The position numbers were made by a program, and so were the translations under genes. Below are positions 46,103 to 54,539 of a stretch of DNA of 64,000 nucleotides, piece by piece. Source of the DNA: Streptosporangium sp. NBC_01755 (GTDB taxonomy: Bacteria; Actinomycetota; Actinomycetes; Streptosporangiales; Streptosporangiaceae); contig NZ_CP109131.1 in NCBI RefSeq assembly GCF_035917995.1, positions 7,502,001 through 7,566,000 on the forward strand. The letters are read 5' to 3'. The notes below the pieces were generated by a model, which was given only the letters and a program-made list of their open reading frames with translations, searched no databases and had not been told where the DNA came from. Each line of letters opens with the position of its first letter. The first letter of the stretch is position 1.

Positions 46103-47298
46103 CGGGCCGCCCCTTCGGGCAGCGGCAGTGTGGCGGCGACCGCGGTGCCCTCTCCCGGGGCGGACTCGATGGTGAGGCTGCCGCCCAACGCCCTTGCCCG
46201 GTCGTGCATGGTGCGCAGACCGTAGCCGGTGCTCGCGGTCTCGGCGGGGGCCTGCGCCGGGACGAAGCCGCAGCCGTCGTCGACGATGTCCAGCACGATC
46301 ATGTCGTCCAGGTAGGTGAGCGTCACGGTGGCATGCGCGGCCTGCGCGTGGCGGCTGACGTTGCCCAGCGCCCCCTGGGCGATGCGCAGCAGCGCCAGGT
46401 CGTAGTCGGCGGACAGCGGCACCGGCGTGCCCGACATCTCGAACCCGACCCGGGTGGGGGTGCCCGCGGCGGCTGAGGCGCTGATCCTGCGCAGAGCGGC
46501 GGTCAGCGAGGAGTGCTGCAGCGCGGGGGGTGCCAGGGCACGGACGAAGTTGCGTGCCTCCTCCAGGTTGTCCTGGGCGGCGTGCTCGGCCTCGGCGATC
46601 CGCTGCTCGGCGTCCCCGGGCCGGGTGGCAAGATCGCGGCGGGCTGCGCGCAGCAGCAGGATGATGCTGGACATGCCCTGGGCGAGGGTGTCGTGGATCT
46701 CCCTGGCCAGGCGTTCCCGCTCGGCCAGGCGGGCCGTGTCGGCCTCCGCCTGCATGAGCATGCCTCTGGTGCGGACCAGGTCGTCGATCAGCAGGCGGCG
46801 CTGCTCGCTCTCGCTGTAGAGCGCCTTGTAGACCAGTCCCATGAGCGTGGCCACCGCCGCGCCGATGGACGGCCCGATCACCTGGGGCGCGCTCACCCCG
46901 CCCGTATGCCGGCCGGCTGTGGCGATCGCCGCGACGCTGAGCGCCGCGACGCCGGGCAGCGCGACCATCAGGGGCAGCACGTGCAGGTAGGCGAAGAAGA
47001 GCGGGAAGGCCAGCCATACGAAAAGCGGTGAGTTCAGGGCCAGCGCGGCCCAGCCGAGCGTGACGATCAGCAGCCAGATGCGTCCCAGCAGCAGATGCGC
47101 GGGGCCGCCGAAGCGCGGGAGCCGTCCTTCGATGACGATTCCTGCCGCGTACAGCACGCCGAGCAGGACACCGCAGGTCGCGACGGCGGCGTGGCCCTCG
47201 TGTGCGGCCCCGGCGACGGCGATCGCCAGCAGGACCGCGAAGGTGCCGTGAATGGCCCACCTGAGCAGCTTGAGCGTCGGCGGGAACGGGAAGTCCAT
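46099..47298 (-). CDS. NarX/DesK-type sensor histidine kinase
   Basis: This 399-residue kinase has about six N-terminal membrane helices. A HisKA_3 dimerisation domain follows, with the phospho-acceptor His in RLAREIHDTLAQGMSSII, then an HATPase domain (GALGNVSRHAQA, DDGCGF, GYGLRTMHDRARALGGSLTI). There is no extracellular sensor domain, so the signal is probably sensed within the membrane. ATG 47298 is preferred over ATG 47301 because of spacing from GGGGGAG. It is co-transcribed with the response regulator and divergent from the exporter genes. Confidence 0.9.
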   Translation of the reverse strand: MDFPFPPTLKLLRWAIHGTFAVLLAIAVAGAAHEGHAAVATCGVLLGVLYAAGIVIEGRLPRFGGPAHLLLGRIWLLIVTLGWAALALNSPLFVWLAFPLFFAYLHVLPLMVALPGVAALSVAAIATAGRHTGGVSAPQVIGPSIGAAVATLMGLVYKALYSESEQRRLLIDDLVRTRGMLMQAEADTARLAERERLAREIHDTLAQGMSSIILLLRAARRDLATRPGDAEQRIAEAEHAAQDNLEEARNFVRALAPPALQHSSLTAALRRISASAAAGTPTRVGFEMSGTPVPLSADYDLALLRIAQGALGNVSRHAQAAHATVTLTYLDDMIVLDIVDDGCGFVPAQAPAETASTGYGLRTMHDRARALGGSLTIESAPGEGTAVAATLPLPEGAAR

Positions 47299-47474
47299 CA
47301 TTTCTCCCCCAGAGTAGGTGAAGGGGTTCGATGGGATGCATCCTTCAAAAGGTTGATTTCCGGCCGACCAAAAGAAGGCGCCCGCGCCGCCCGTTTTCAC
47401 GATGTGCCGGAAACACCCGTTCCTGGAGTCTGGAAGGCGTCCAGATCGACCCACATCCAACGGGGGGATCGCCT

Positions 47475-48548
47475 GTGTTCGTGGCGCTCAGAGACCTGCG
47501 TTTCGCCAAAGGACGGTTCGCCCTGATGGGTACCGTCGTCCTGCTCATCACGCTCTTGGTGACCATGCTGTCCGGCCTGACCGCCGGGCTGGCCCAAGAC
47601 AACATCTCGGCCGTCAGCGGACTGCGCGCCGACCGGATCGTCTTCTCCCGCACCGAGAAGCCGTCCTTCTCCGACAGCCGGATCACGGAGAAGACCTGGC
47701 AGGAGTGGCGCACGGCGGACGGCGTCGTCACCGCCGAGCGGCTCGGGATCACGATGGGGAGGATCGCCTCCGGGCAAGACAGCACAGGCGCCGCAGTGTT
47801 CGGTGTCGAGCCCGGCGGCGACCTGGCCGGACCGTTGGGCGGCGCCCTCGGCGCAGGCAAGGTCGTGCTCTCCTCCGGCCTGGCCGACGACAGCGGGCTG
47901 GCCGCCGGGGACAAGGTGCAGATCTTCGGCCGCGACTTCACCGTCGCCGGCACTGCGGCCGCGGCCGCCTACAGCCACGTGCCGGTCGCGTGGATCGGTA
48001 TCGGCGACTGGGAGTGGATGGGCCGCCAGAGCGGCGCCGACACGGTCGCCACCGTCCTGGCCCTGCGCACCACCGGAGAGCCGGACTTCTCCACGACCGA
48101 CGGGCGCCTGAACACCACCACCGTTTCACTGGCCGACGCGCCGGCCGCGATTGGTTCCTTCTCCTCCGAGAACGGCTCGCTGCAGCTCATGCGCGGCTTC
48201 CTGTTCGCCATCTCGGCACTGGTCATCGGCGCGTTCTTCACGGTGTGGACGATCCAGCGGGCCGGTGACGTCGCCGTGCTCAAGGCGCTCGGCGCGAGCA
48301 CCGGCTACCTGCTACGCGACGCCCTCGCCCAGGCCGTGATCGTACTGCTGCTCGGCGCGGGGCTCGGCGGCGTTCTCAGCGCCGGGCTCGGCTCGCTGGC
48401 CGAGGGCACCGTCCCGTTCGTCCTGTCGGCGGCCACCACCGTCGTTCCCGTCGCCGTGATGATCCTGCTCGGCGCGCTGGGCGCGGCACTGGCCATCCGC
48501 AAGATCACCTCTGTCGACCCGCTGACCGCGCTGGGAGCCTCCCGATGA
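47475..48548 (+). CDS. FtsX/MacB-type ABC permease
   Basis: This 357-residue permease has the MacB/FtsX layout. One helix after a short cytoplasmic segment (LMGTVVLLITLLVTMLSGL) leads to an extracellular domain of about 200 residues, then three helices. The last part contains the coupling segment RAGDVAVLKALGASTGYLLR. Such proteins do not form a classical channel but transmit force to the outside. GTG 47475 follows GGGGGG. It pairs with the ATPase encoded 4 bp into its end and is probably regulated by the divergent two-component system. Confidence 0.88.
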   Translation: MFVALRDLRFAKGRFALMGTVVLLITLLVTMLSGLTAGLAQDNISAVSGLRADRIVFSRTEKPSFSDSRITEKTWQEWRTADGVVTAERLGITMGRIASGQDSTGAAVFGVEPGGDLAGPLGGALGAGKVVLSSGLADDSGLAAGDKVQIFGRDFTVAGTAAAAAYSHVPVAWIGIGDWEWMGRQSGADTVATVLALRTTGEPDFSTTDGRLNTTTVSLADAPAAIGSFSSENGSLQLMRGFLFAISALVIGAFFTVWTIQRAGDVAVLKALGASTGYLLRDALAQAVIVLLLGAGLGGVLSAGLGSLAEGTVPFVLSAATTVVPVAVMILLGALGAALAIRKITSVDPLTALGASR

Positions 48549-49234
48549 CCCTCGAACTCACCGACATCATCCTGACCTACCCCGACGGCGACCGCACGCT
48601 CACCGCGCTCGACCACGTCAGCCTCTCGGTGGCCCCCGGCGAGTTCACCGCCGTCGTCGGCCCGTCCGGATCGGGCAAGTCCAGCCTGCTCGCCGTCGCC
48701 GCCACCCTCCTCACCCCCGAGTCCGGCACGGTGACCGTGGCCGGGTACGACGTGTCCGGCGCGAGCCCGGCCGACCGGACTCGCATCCGGCGCGACCACA
48801 TCGGCATCGTTTTCCAGCAGCCCAACCTGCTGGCCTCGCTCACCGTCCTGGACCAGCTCCTGGTCATGGCCGACCTGGCCGGCCGCTCGACACGGCAGGC
48901 CACCAAGCGGGCGCGCGAACTCCTGGTGGCCGTAGACCTGGCGGGCAAGCAGGACAAGAGGCCGCACCAGCTCTCCGGCGGCGAGCGGCAGCGGGCGAAC
49001 ATCGCCCGCGCGCTGATGAACGAACCCGAGATACTACTGGTCGACGAGCCCACCAGTGCCCTCGACCACCGGCGCGGCGAGCAGATCGTCTCTCTGCTGG
49101 CCGGCCTGACCAAGCAGAACGGCGTGGCCACCGTCATGGTCACCCACGACCTGGCCACACTCGCCATGGTGGACAGCGTGCTGACCATGACCGACGGCAA
49201 CCTCACCGCAGGAGCCGCCGCCCACCTCGGCTGA
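48545..49234 (+). CDS. LolD/MacB-type ABC ATPase
   Basis: This 229-residue ATPase has Walker A GPSGSGKSS, Q-loop IGIVFQQPNLLASLTV, signature LSGGERQRANIARAL, Walker B ILLVDEPTSALD and the H-switch in MVTHDLATL. The FQQPNLL and ERQR forms are typical of the MacB/LolD family. ATG 48545 overlaps the permease stop (ATGA). Together they form an export or envelope-maintenance complex. Confidence 0.92.
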   Translation: MTLELTDIILTYPDGDRTLTALDHVSLSVAPGEFTAVVGPSGSGKSSLLAVAATLLTPESGTVTVAGYDVSGASPADRTRIRRDHIGIVFQQPNLLASLTVLDQLLVMADLAGRSTRQATKRARELLVAVDLAGKQDKRPHQLSGGERQRANIARALMNEPEILLVDEPTSALDHRRGEQIVSLLAGLTKQNGVATVMVTHDLATLAMVDSVLTMTDGNLTAGAAAHLG

Positions 49235-49406
49235 CACGATCCCGGCCCACGCCGGCCACACACGGCAACCGGTCCAGGACAAGACAGTCCGGCTCGAAAT
49301 TGCATCCGTGCAGTTCGAACGGCACGTGAGTACTCGTGGAGGACTCCACGGTCAGGTAGGCCAGGCGAAAGAGCACGAGTGATCATTCCACCGCGATCGC
49401 CCCCTC

Positions 49407-49545
49407 TCAAGAGTTGAAGAACATCTTCGACATCGGGTCCGCGGGGTCGTAGATGCTCCCGCCAGGCGAGAGGCGGACACCCCGGGCGACGAGGGTGTCG
49501 CCGATGTCGCGGGCGTCCGGGACCGAGCGGGCCGGCTATATGAGA
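49407..49545 (-). pseudogene. Serine recombinase fragment
   Basis: About 45 codons (RDIGDTLVARGVRLSPGGSI, then YDPADPMSKMFFN) match the middle of resolvase/invertase catalytic domains, where the motif normally continues into the long catalytic helix. A stop follows FFNS. The surrounding bases 49235-49406 hold nothing recognisable. Confidence 0.6.
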
Positions 49546-49706
49546 TGACGTTCCCGCAGGCCGCGTCCTCGCGCGACGGCTGCCCGGGTTGTCTCGTTGA
49601 GGGATCCTCTAACGGACACCGTGGCGGATAATGAAGCGGCATTCCCGGTCGCAGGTGTCCGGCGGAAGCTGCTTGCGGGGCCGTGCGGCGCGCTGTGCTG
49701 GTTCGA

Positions 49707-50084
49707 TCAGACGGCGTCGGTAATGGTGTTCTCGTAGGCATCACGGGCCGCGAGGAGAGTGGACATGTTCTCCTCTGCCCAGTGCCAACAGGCGGCGATG
49801 AGGTCGAGCAGGGTACGCCCCAGCGGGGTCAGCTCGTACTCCACTCGTGGCGGGACCTCGGCATAAACGGTGCGAGTGATCATCCCGTCGCGTTCAAGGG
49901 CACGGAGAGTCTGAGTGAGCACCTTGGGCGTGGCATTTCGGAGCGGGACACGGATCTCAGAAAACCGTCGTGGCCCCTGTTCCAGGCATTGGATGACCCC
50001 CGCTGACCATTTGTCGCCGATCCGGATCGGCGTGATGCTGCTCGGGCAGGCCGGGTCGAACATGTCCGGGGCGAGCGGATCCAT
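49707..50084 (-). CDS. HxlR-family regulator
   Basis: This 125-residue winged-helix protein has the HxlR core (IGDKWSAGVIQCLEQGPRRF, then ATPKVLTQTLRALERDGMI and VEYELTPLGRTLLDLI). One Cys near the N-terminus (DPACP) and one in IQCLE are at positions used for redox or quinone sensing in YodB-type members. It is divergent from a quinone-oxidoreductase-like gene 110 bp away, which fits electrophile- or quinone-responsive control. ATG 50084 follows GAGGG; an upstream frame extension crosses the promoter. Confidence 0.88.
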   Translation of the reverse strand: MDPLAPDMFDPACPSSITPIRIGDKWSAGVIQCLEQGPRRFSEIRVPLRNATPKVLTQTLRALERDGMITRTVYAEVPPRVEYELTPLGRTLLDLIAACWHWAEENMSTLLAARDAYENTITDAV

Positions 50085-50194
50085 AAGTACCCTCACGGTA
50101 GTTAGATACCTTTGAAGTAACCAGTATCTCATCGATACCTTCGCGATGGCGGTGCATCCGCCGCATCACATCTCCCCGATGCGAAGGACCATCA
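50085..50194. promoter_or_regulatory. Divergent promoter with repeated GATACC
   Basis: GATACCTT occurs twice (about 50104 and 50136), with GTATC in the opposite sense between the copies, in an AT-richer region. These are probable HxlR binding sites controlling both genes. Confidence 0.45.
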
Positions 50195-50899
50195 ATGCGT
50201 GCTGTTCGGTTCCATGAATACGGTCCCCCCGACGTGCTGCAGGTGGACGAGGTTCCCGACCCAGAGCCCGGCCCCGGCGAGATCCCGGTGCGGGTCACCG
50301 CAGCCGGGATCGGCTTCGCCGACATCCAGATACGGGCCGGCCTGATGCGATCGGTGCTCGCCGACCTCCCGCTGCCGTACTCGCCGGGTTTCGAAGTGGC
50401 GGGCACGGTGATCGCCGTCGGCCCGGATGTCGACCCCGTACAGATCGGCCGGCAGGTAGTCGGCGCCACCGCAGGCGGCGGCTACGCCGAGAAGGCGGTC
50501 CTTCCGGCGGTGGCCCTGTCGCGGCCCGGCACGCTGGACGACCACACGACCCTGGCTCTGCTCGGGCAGGGGACGACCGCGGTCGGGGTGGCCGAGGCGG
50601 CAGCCCTCCGGCCAGGAGAGACGGTGCTGGTCGAGGCCGCCGCGGGCGGCGTCGGCAGTCTACTGGTACAACTGGCCAAACACGCCGGCACGAGGGTGAT
50701 CGCCGTCGCCCGAGGCGAACAGAAGCTGGACGTGGCCAAGCGACTCGGCGCGGACGCGGCGATCGACTACAGCACACCGGATTGGCGCGAGCGCGTACGG
50801 GAGGCGGCAGGCGCCACCCTTCCGCTGGCCCAGGCCGCCACCGCACACAAAGCGTTCGAAGAACGCACCACCATCGGCAAGACGGTCCTCACGCCATAA
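50195..50899 (+). CDS. Quinone oxidoreductase-like protein with an internal deletion
   Basis: This 234-residue protein is a zinc-independent medium-chain dehydrogenase (QOR type). The N-terminal GroES-like domain (MRAVRFHEYGPPDVLQVDEV) is intact. So is the start of the Rossmann fold (EAAAGGVGSLLVQLAKHAGT). After VREAAG it jumps directly to the family C-terminus (LPLAQAATAHKAFEERTTIG, then KTVLTP). Full-length relatives have about 310 residues, so roughly 80 residues of the nucleotide-binding domain are gone in frame. It may be folded but is unlikely to bind NADPH normally. The HxlR gene opposite is probably its regulator. Confidence 0.8.
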   Translation: MRAVRFHEYGPPDVLQVDEVPDPEPGPGEIPVRVTAAGIGFADIQIRAGLMRSVLADLPLPYSPGFEVAGTVIAVGPDVDPVQIGRQVVGATAGGGYAEKAVLPAVALSRPGTLDDHTTLALLGQGTTAVGVAEAAALRPGETVLVEAAAGGVGSLLVQLAKHAGTRVIAVARGEQKLDVAKRLGADAAIDYSTPDWRERVREAAGATLPLAQAATAHKAFEERTTIGKTVLTP

Positions 50900-50988
50900 C
50901 CCCTCGGATCACACCTGGCGCATACCCTGGACAGGCAGTGAGTTTAGGTCGCCGACGTCGCCGACGTCGCCGCGGTGTACGGGGCTGA

Positions 50989-51119
50989 GGAATCCAGGAA
51001 GATCCTTTGGCGGTGCCGTGGCCGGTGGTGGACTACCTGGCCGAGCAGCTGGGAATCGGTGATCCGCCGGCGGTGAAGAAGCACGGCGAGAGGAAGACCA
51101 ACCGTGGACCGGAGCGGTG
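50989..51119 (+). pseudogene. Tn3-family transposase N-terminal fragment
   Basis: Forty codons (QEDPLAVPWPVVDYLAEQLG, then IGDPPAVKKHGERKT) match the DUF4158 N-terminal region of Tn3-type transposases. Nothing else of the element is present and no 38-bp terminal repeats are visible. Confidence 0.65.
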
Positions 51120-51122
51120 GCG

Positions 51123-52328
51123 CTACGGGACCGCCGGTTCGGTCGCGGCGCCGGAGGCCTGGCGCATGACGTCGGCGAGCCTGGTGTTCTTGCCCGCGAG
51201 GATGGAGTTCACGTAACCCATGACGAAGGGCACCCGGGTCAGCCCGAGCATCACGCGCCGGACCCGTAGATCGGTCGGTGAGGAGGGCAGGAACCAGCGG
51301 GCCATCGACCGGGCGTTGCGCTGCTTTTCCTCGACCACGGGCCGCCACAGGCGCTCGAACCCGGCGGTGGCCCGCTCGACGGTCGGGGCGTGCGCGAGCC
51401 GGTCCGCGAGCAGGAAAGCGCCGGAGATGCCGAGCGAGGCGCCCTGCCCGGCGAGCAGCGACACGGCGTAGGCGGCGTCTCCGAGCAGGACAACCCGGCC
51501 GGTGCTCCACCCCGGAAGCTCGATCTGCGCGACCTGGTCGTAGTAGATTTCCTCGGCCGGCGGGCACTGCTCCAGCGCGCGCGGCGTCACCCAGCCCAGG
51601 CCGGTGTAGGCCCGCTGGATCGCCACCCGCGGGTCGTCCGGGATCGTGGGGTCGGCGCTGCGGTGCACCGCGAACGTGGCGACGCGGCCGTCGCGGAGAG
51701 CGTAGAAGCCCAGCTGCCGGTTGACGGAGTCGGTGAGGCAGAACGCGCGCTTGGTGGCGGCGTGCACGTCCGGCGCGTCGAAGGTGAACGCCGCCGTGTG
51801 CAGACCCAGGTAGCGCAGGTAGCGATCCTCCGGCCCGAACACCAGCCGGCGGACGGTCGAATGGATCCCGTCGGCGCCCACGAGCAGATCGGCGTCGAAG
51901 ACGGTGCCGTCCTCCAGCGTCACCGCCACGCCGTCGGTGCGGTTGGCCACCTCGGTCAGCACCGTGTCGTAGCGCAGCTCGACCTCGGCCGGAAGGTTCT
52001 CCCGCAGCACGGCCTCGATGTCGGGGCGCATGAGGCTCAGCAACGGGCCTCGCGAGAAGCTCTTGGTCTGGAGGGTGGCGCGGCGGCGACCGTTCCGATC
52101 GACCAGGTGCCCCTCGTCATAGGGGTAGGCCGCCCGTTCGAACGCGGGCAGCAGCCCCATGGCCTCGACCGCCTCCAGCCCGGGACCGAAGAAGTCGATC
52201 ATGTATCCCTGGGGGTGGGGCCCGGGGGCCCTCTCGATCACCACGACCTCGCCGCCATGGGCGGCGAGCCGGTGCGCCAGGGCCAGGCCGCTGATCCCGG
52301 CCCCGCAGATCACTGTTCGCACTGTCAT
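51123..52328 (-). CDS. FAD-dependent aromatic-type monooxygenase
   Basis: This 401-residue flavoprotein hydroxylase has the GxGxxG FAD motif (VICGAGISGLALAHRLAAHG, residues 6-25), the DG motif (LLVGADGIHSTVRRLVFG) and the GD motif (VVLLGDAAYAVSLLAGQGAS). These three define group A flavin monooxygenases such as tetracycline- or phenol-modifying enzymes. The FAD-site Cys after VI and the GAD motif are intact. ATG 52328 overlaps the TetR stop (ATGA), with GGAGGA upstream, so the regulator and enzyme form one operon. The substrate is unknown; an antibiotic or aromatic is likely from the family. Confidence 0.9.
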   Translation of the reverse strand: MTVRTVICGAGISGLALAHRLAAHGGEVVVIERAPGPHPQGYMIDFFGPGLEAVEAMGLLPAFERAAYPYDEGHLVDRNGRRRATLQTKSFSRGPLLSLMRPDIEAVLRENLPAEVELRYDTVLTEVANRTDGVAVTLEDGTVFDADLLVGADGIHSTVRRLVFGPEDRYLRYLGLHTAAFTFDAPDVHAATKRAFCLTDSVNRQLGFYALRDGRVATFAVHRSADPTIPDDPRVAIQRAYTGLGWVTPRALEQCPPAEEIYYDQVAQIELPGWSTGRVVLLGDAAYAVSLLAGQGASLGISGAFLLADRLAHAPTVERATAGFERLWRPVVEEKQRNARSMARWFLPSSPTDLRVRRVMLGLTRVPFVMGYVNSILAGKNTRLADVMRQASGAATEPAVP

Positions 52329-52900
52329 TCCTCCCCGGAGGATGTGGAAACGAGCCTGCGCAGCACCGCCGAGGGGGCGTTCGCCTTCAGGCCCAGGCCG
52401 CGGTGCAGCAGAACGCCGTCCAAGGAGGCCGCCAACACGGCGGCGGTCTCGAAGGGGGCGGGCACCCCGTGCTGCTCCAGCCACCCGCCGAACCGCTGCC
52501 CGAACTCAGCTACCAGCCCGGCGATCCGCTCGCGCAGTTCGTCATCGCGGGCGCTCGCCAGACACGCCTCGATGAACAGCAGCGAGGTGGCATCGGCGCC
52601 GGTGTACTCCTCGGCCGACGTGAGCATCGTCTCGATCGCGTCGGCAGGCGACCGGGTGTTTTCCAGCAGATCGTTCAGCCCGGCCAGCAACTCCCGCATC
52701 CGGCTGGTCGCGGCCTCGTTCAGCAGGCTCGACAGCGAAGGGAAATGATAGTGCACCACGCTCGGCGTCACCCCGGCGCGCTCGGCGAGGATCCGGGTGC
52801 TCACCGCCGCCCAGCCGCGTTCGGGGATGAGCTCCGCCGCCGCGTTCATCAGCCGTTCCCGAACCGCGCGCCCGCGCTCGGCCGCTGGGGAGACCATCAT
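52325..52900 (-). CDS. TetR-family repressor of the monooxygenase operon
   Basis: This 191-residue repressor has a TetR HTH (RLMNAAAELIPERGWAAVST, then RAGVTPSVVHYHFPSLSSLL) and a helical C-terminal domain for the inducer. It is the first gene of an operon with the FAD monooxygenase, overlapping it by 4 bp. A perfect 14-bp palindrome lies 13 bp upstream of the start, so autorepression lifted by the enzyme substrate is the likely logic. ATG 52900 and ATG 52897 are both possible starts. Confidence 0.9.
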   Translation of the reverse strand: MMVSPAAERGRAVRERLMNAAAELIPERGWAAVSTRILAERAGVTPSVVHYHFPSLSSLLNEAATSRMRELLAGLNDLLENTRSPADAIETMLTSAEEYTGADATSLLFIEACLASARDDELRERIAGLVAEFGQRFGGWLEQHGVPAPFETAAVLAASLDGVLLHRGLGLKANAPSAVLRRLVSTSSGEE

Positions 52901-52912
52901 TCACTCCAAACT

Positions 52913-52926
52913 AGGGCGATCGCCCT
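52913..52926. promoter_or_regulatory. TetR operator palindrome
   Basis: AGGGCGATCGCCCT is a perfect 14-bp palindrome 13 bp before the TetR start. A second GCCCT-type half-site follows near 52936. Confidence 0.7.
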
Positions 52927-53030
52927 GTACGACTGCCCTGATCGTAGACCACGCCCCGACCACGCTCAAGTCGAATCGCGTTCAGACAGGTCACGCGTGG
53001 GTGAAGGTGCGCTCAGACGGGTGGAGTCCG

Positions 53031-53185
53031 TGTTCAGGTGTGGCCGGGGCGGCGGGTTCAGCCGGGGATGACCTACTGGCCGATGTCGCCGCTCTCGGCG
53101 GCGGCAAGGAACTGCTCGTGCTGCTGGAGGACGAACTGCACGCCCGGGACATCAACCTGGAGATCCTCACCGGGACCGGAATCCG
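53031..53185 (+). pseudogene. Serine recombinase fragment (catalytic domain)
   Basis: About 45 codons (DDLLADVAALGGGKELLVLL, then EDELHARDINLEILTGTG) match the part of resolvase catalytic domains that precedes the long helix. There is no start and the rest is lost. It may be the other end of the recombinase whose C-terminus lies at 53824-54138 on the opposite strand. Confidence 0.55.
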
Positions 53186-53280
53186 TCGGATCGCCACGCG
53201 TCACTCAAGACGTTTACCAGTCCGAGGGTGATCAGATGGCCGGTTCAACCGAACAGTGATCTGAACCTGGAACAGGCCCT

Positions 53281-53640
53281 AAGACGTACAGGTCAACCCT
53301 CCACCTGGACCTGGACGAGCTGATCATCAGTTTGAACAGGTCAATGGCGGGGTGGGCGAACTACTTCCGGCACGGAGTGTCCAAGGACGTGTTCAGCTCG
53401 ATCGACCACCACGCGTGGGGCCGGTTGATGCGCTGGATACGGGCCAAGTACGCGGGCAGGACCGGGCTGAGCATGAGGGAACTCCGTCGTCGCTTCTGCG
53501 ACAAGGGGTGGAGGTTCGCCCACAACGGAGTCGTGTTCACCGGCGCATCCAGCGTCCCAGTGACCCGCTACCGCTACCGCGGCAGCGCCATCGCGACCCC
53601 ATGGACCCCGAAGCCGGCAGCCGCCGACGCTGGCGGCTGA
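53281..53640 (+). pseudogene. Group II intron reverse transcriptase/maturase, C-terminal remnant
   Basis: The 120 codons encode the maturase-specific domain found at the end of intron-encoded reverse transcriptases: ISLNRSMAGWANYFRHGVSK, then AWGRLMRWIRAKYAG and RRRFCDKGWRFAHNGVVFTG. The reverse-transcriptase domain with its YADD motif is missing, so the intron can no longer spread. The intron's RNA 3' end follows directly. Confidence 0.8.
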
Positions 53641-53659
53641 CCAGCGGGCAAGACACGTG

Positions 53660-53770
53660 GAGCGCCCGATGCGCGGAGACGCGCACGTCGGGTGCGGCGG
53701 GCGGGTCGCAGAAACCCACTGGGGGCAACCCCGGCAGGGCGCTGCGGCCCGACCCAACTGTAAGGGGTGA
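53660..53770 (+). ncRNA. Group II intron 3' end (domains V/VI) remnant
   Basis: After the maturase stop, the sequence around 53662-53697 folds as a domain V-like hairpin (GAGCGCCCGATGCGC, a GGAGA-type loop, then GCGCACGTCGGGTGC). A further G/C stem fits domain VI. Without the 5' half it cannot splice. The exact 3' boundary is not certain. Confidence 0.5.
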
Positions 53771-53807
53771 TCTAGAGGGAAGCAAGTGACGGGGCTTGAG
53801 CAGCAAT

Positions 53808-53866
53808 GGAACGGCCAGTCACGTTAAGGAGCTCGGTGGGCGGCTTTTAACGTGACTGGCCGTTCC
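53808..53866. repeat. 20-bp perfect inverted repeat (hairpin)
   Basis: GGAACGGCCAGTCACGTTAA and its exact reverse complement TTAACGTGACTGGCCGTTCC are separated by 19 bases. The right arm is the last coding part of the serine recombinase fragment and the left arm continues past its stop. It may be a rearrangement scar, an element end or a terminator. Confidence 0.85.
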
Positions 53867-54138
53867 GATGCGGCAGGTGGCTGTGGTCGGTCGGTGGGGT
53901 TGTCCTCGGCCGCTGCCTTGAGGGTCTTGTGGACGGTGCCGATGGAGACCTTGACCCCGGCGGCGATGGTCCGGATGGACTCCCCGCGCCGCTGGCGGTC
54001 GAGGATCGCGGCGCGTTTGTCGTCGTCGACGACCGGACGGCGCCCGCCGACCTTGCCCTGGCGGCGGGTGACTCAAGGCCGTCCTTGGTCTTCTTGACGA
54101 TGTCGCGGCACCGGTCCTCGGCCAGCGCGAGGGCCAGG
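53824..54138 (-). pseudogene. Serine recombinase C-terminal remnant
   Basis: A resolvase C-terminus can be read in two frames. DRCRDIVKKTKDGLES, the end of the catalytic helix, shifts into VGGRRPVVDDDKRAAILDRQ. The DNA-binding HTH follows (RGESIRTIAAGVKVSIGTVH) and a TAA at 53824 in the hairpin. A stop and frameshift lie between the two parts, so it is dead. Confidence 0.7.
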
Positions 54139-54512
54139 TTCACCGGGTCCTGGAGATCGGTGCGGGCACCGGCTGCAACGCGGCGCTCCTGGACGTCCTC
54201 GTCGGCACAGACGGTGCCGTGACCACGATCGACCTCCTGCCCGCCGCGGTCCGGGAGGCCCGCGAGACTCTCCGCCACCGGCCACGGCCTCGTGAAGGTG
54301 TTCCTCGAAGACGGCGAGTTCGGCCATCCAGACACCGGCCCCTACGACCGGCCCTGGGGCCCGACCCCGTCGCCGGCCCCTTCCTCGGACCGCCCGCCTG
54401 GCACCGCGTCTCCGAACTCTGGCTCGACCCCGAACCGGACGCCGACCTGGCCTTCGAGGCCGACGTCCGCCTCACCGACTATCTCCGGAAACGCAAACCC
54501 CTCAGGCGGTGA
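54139..54512 (+). pseudogene. Decayed protein-isoaspartate-type methyltransferase
   Basis: The SAM-binding motif VHRVLEIGAGTGCNAALLDV is followed by VTTIDLLPAAVREARETL in one frame. HGLVKVFLEDGEFGHPDTGP follows in the next, and the C-terminal WHRVSELWLDPEPDADLAFE in a third, ending at a natural stop. At least two frameshifts and loss of the N-terminus and centre make it inactive. The family is PCMT-like, possibly of the type linked to modified peptides. Confidence 0.65.
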
Positions 54513-54539
54513 GCCGCGCCCACCGCACGAGAACGGGCC

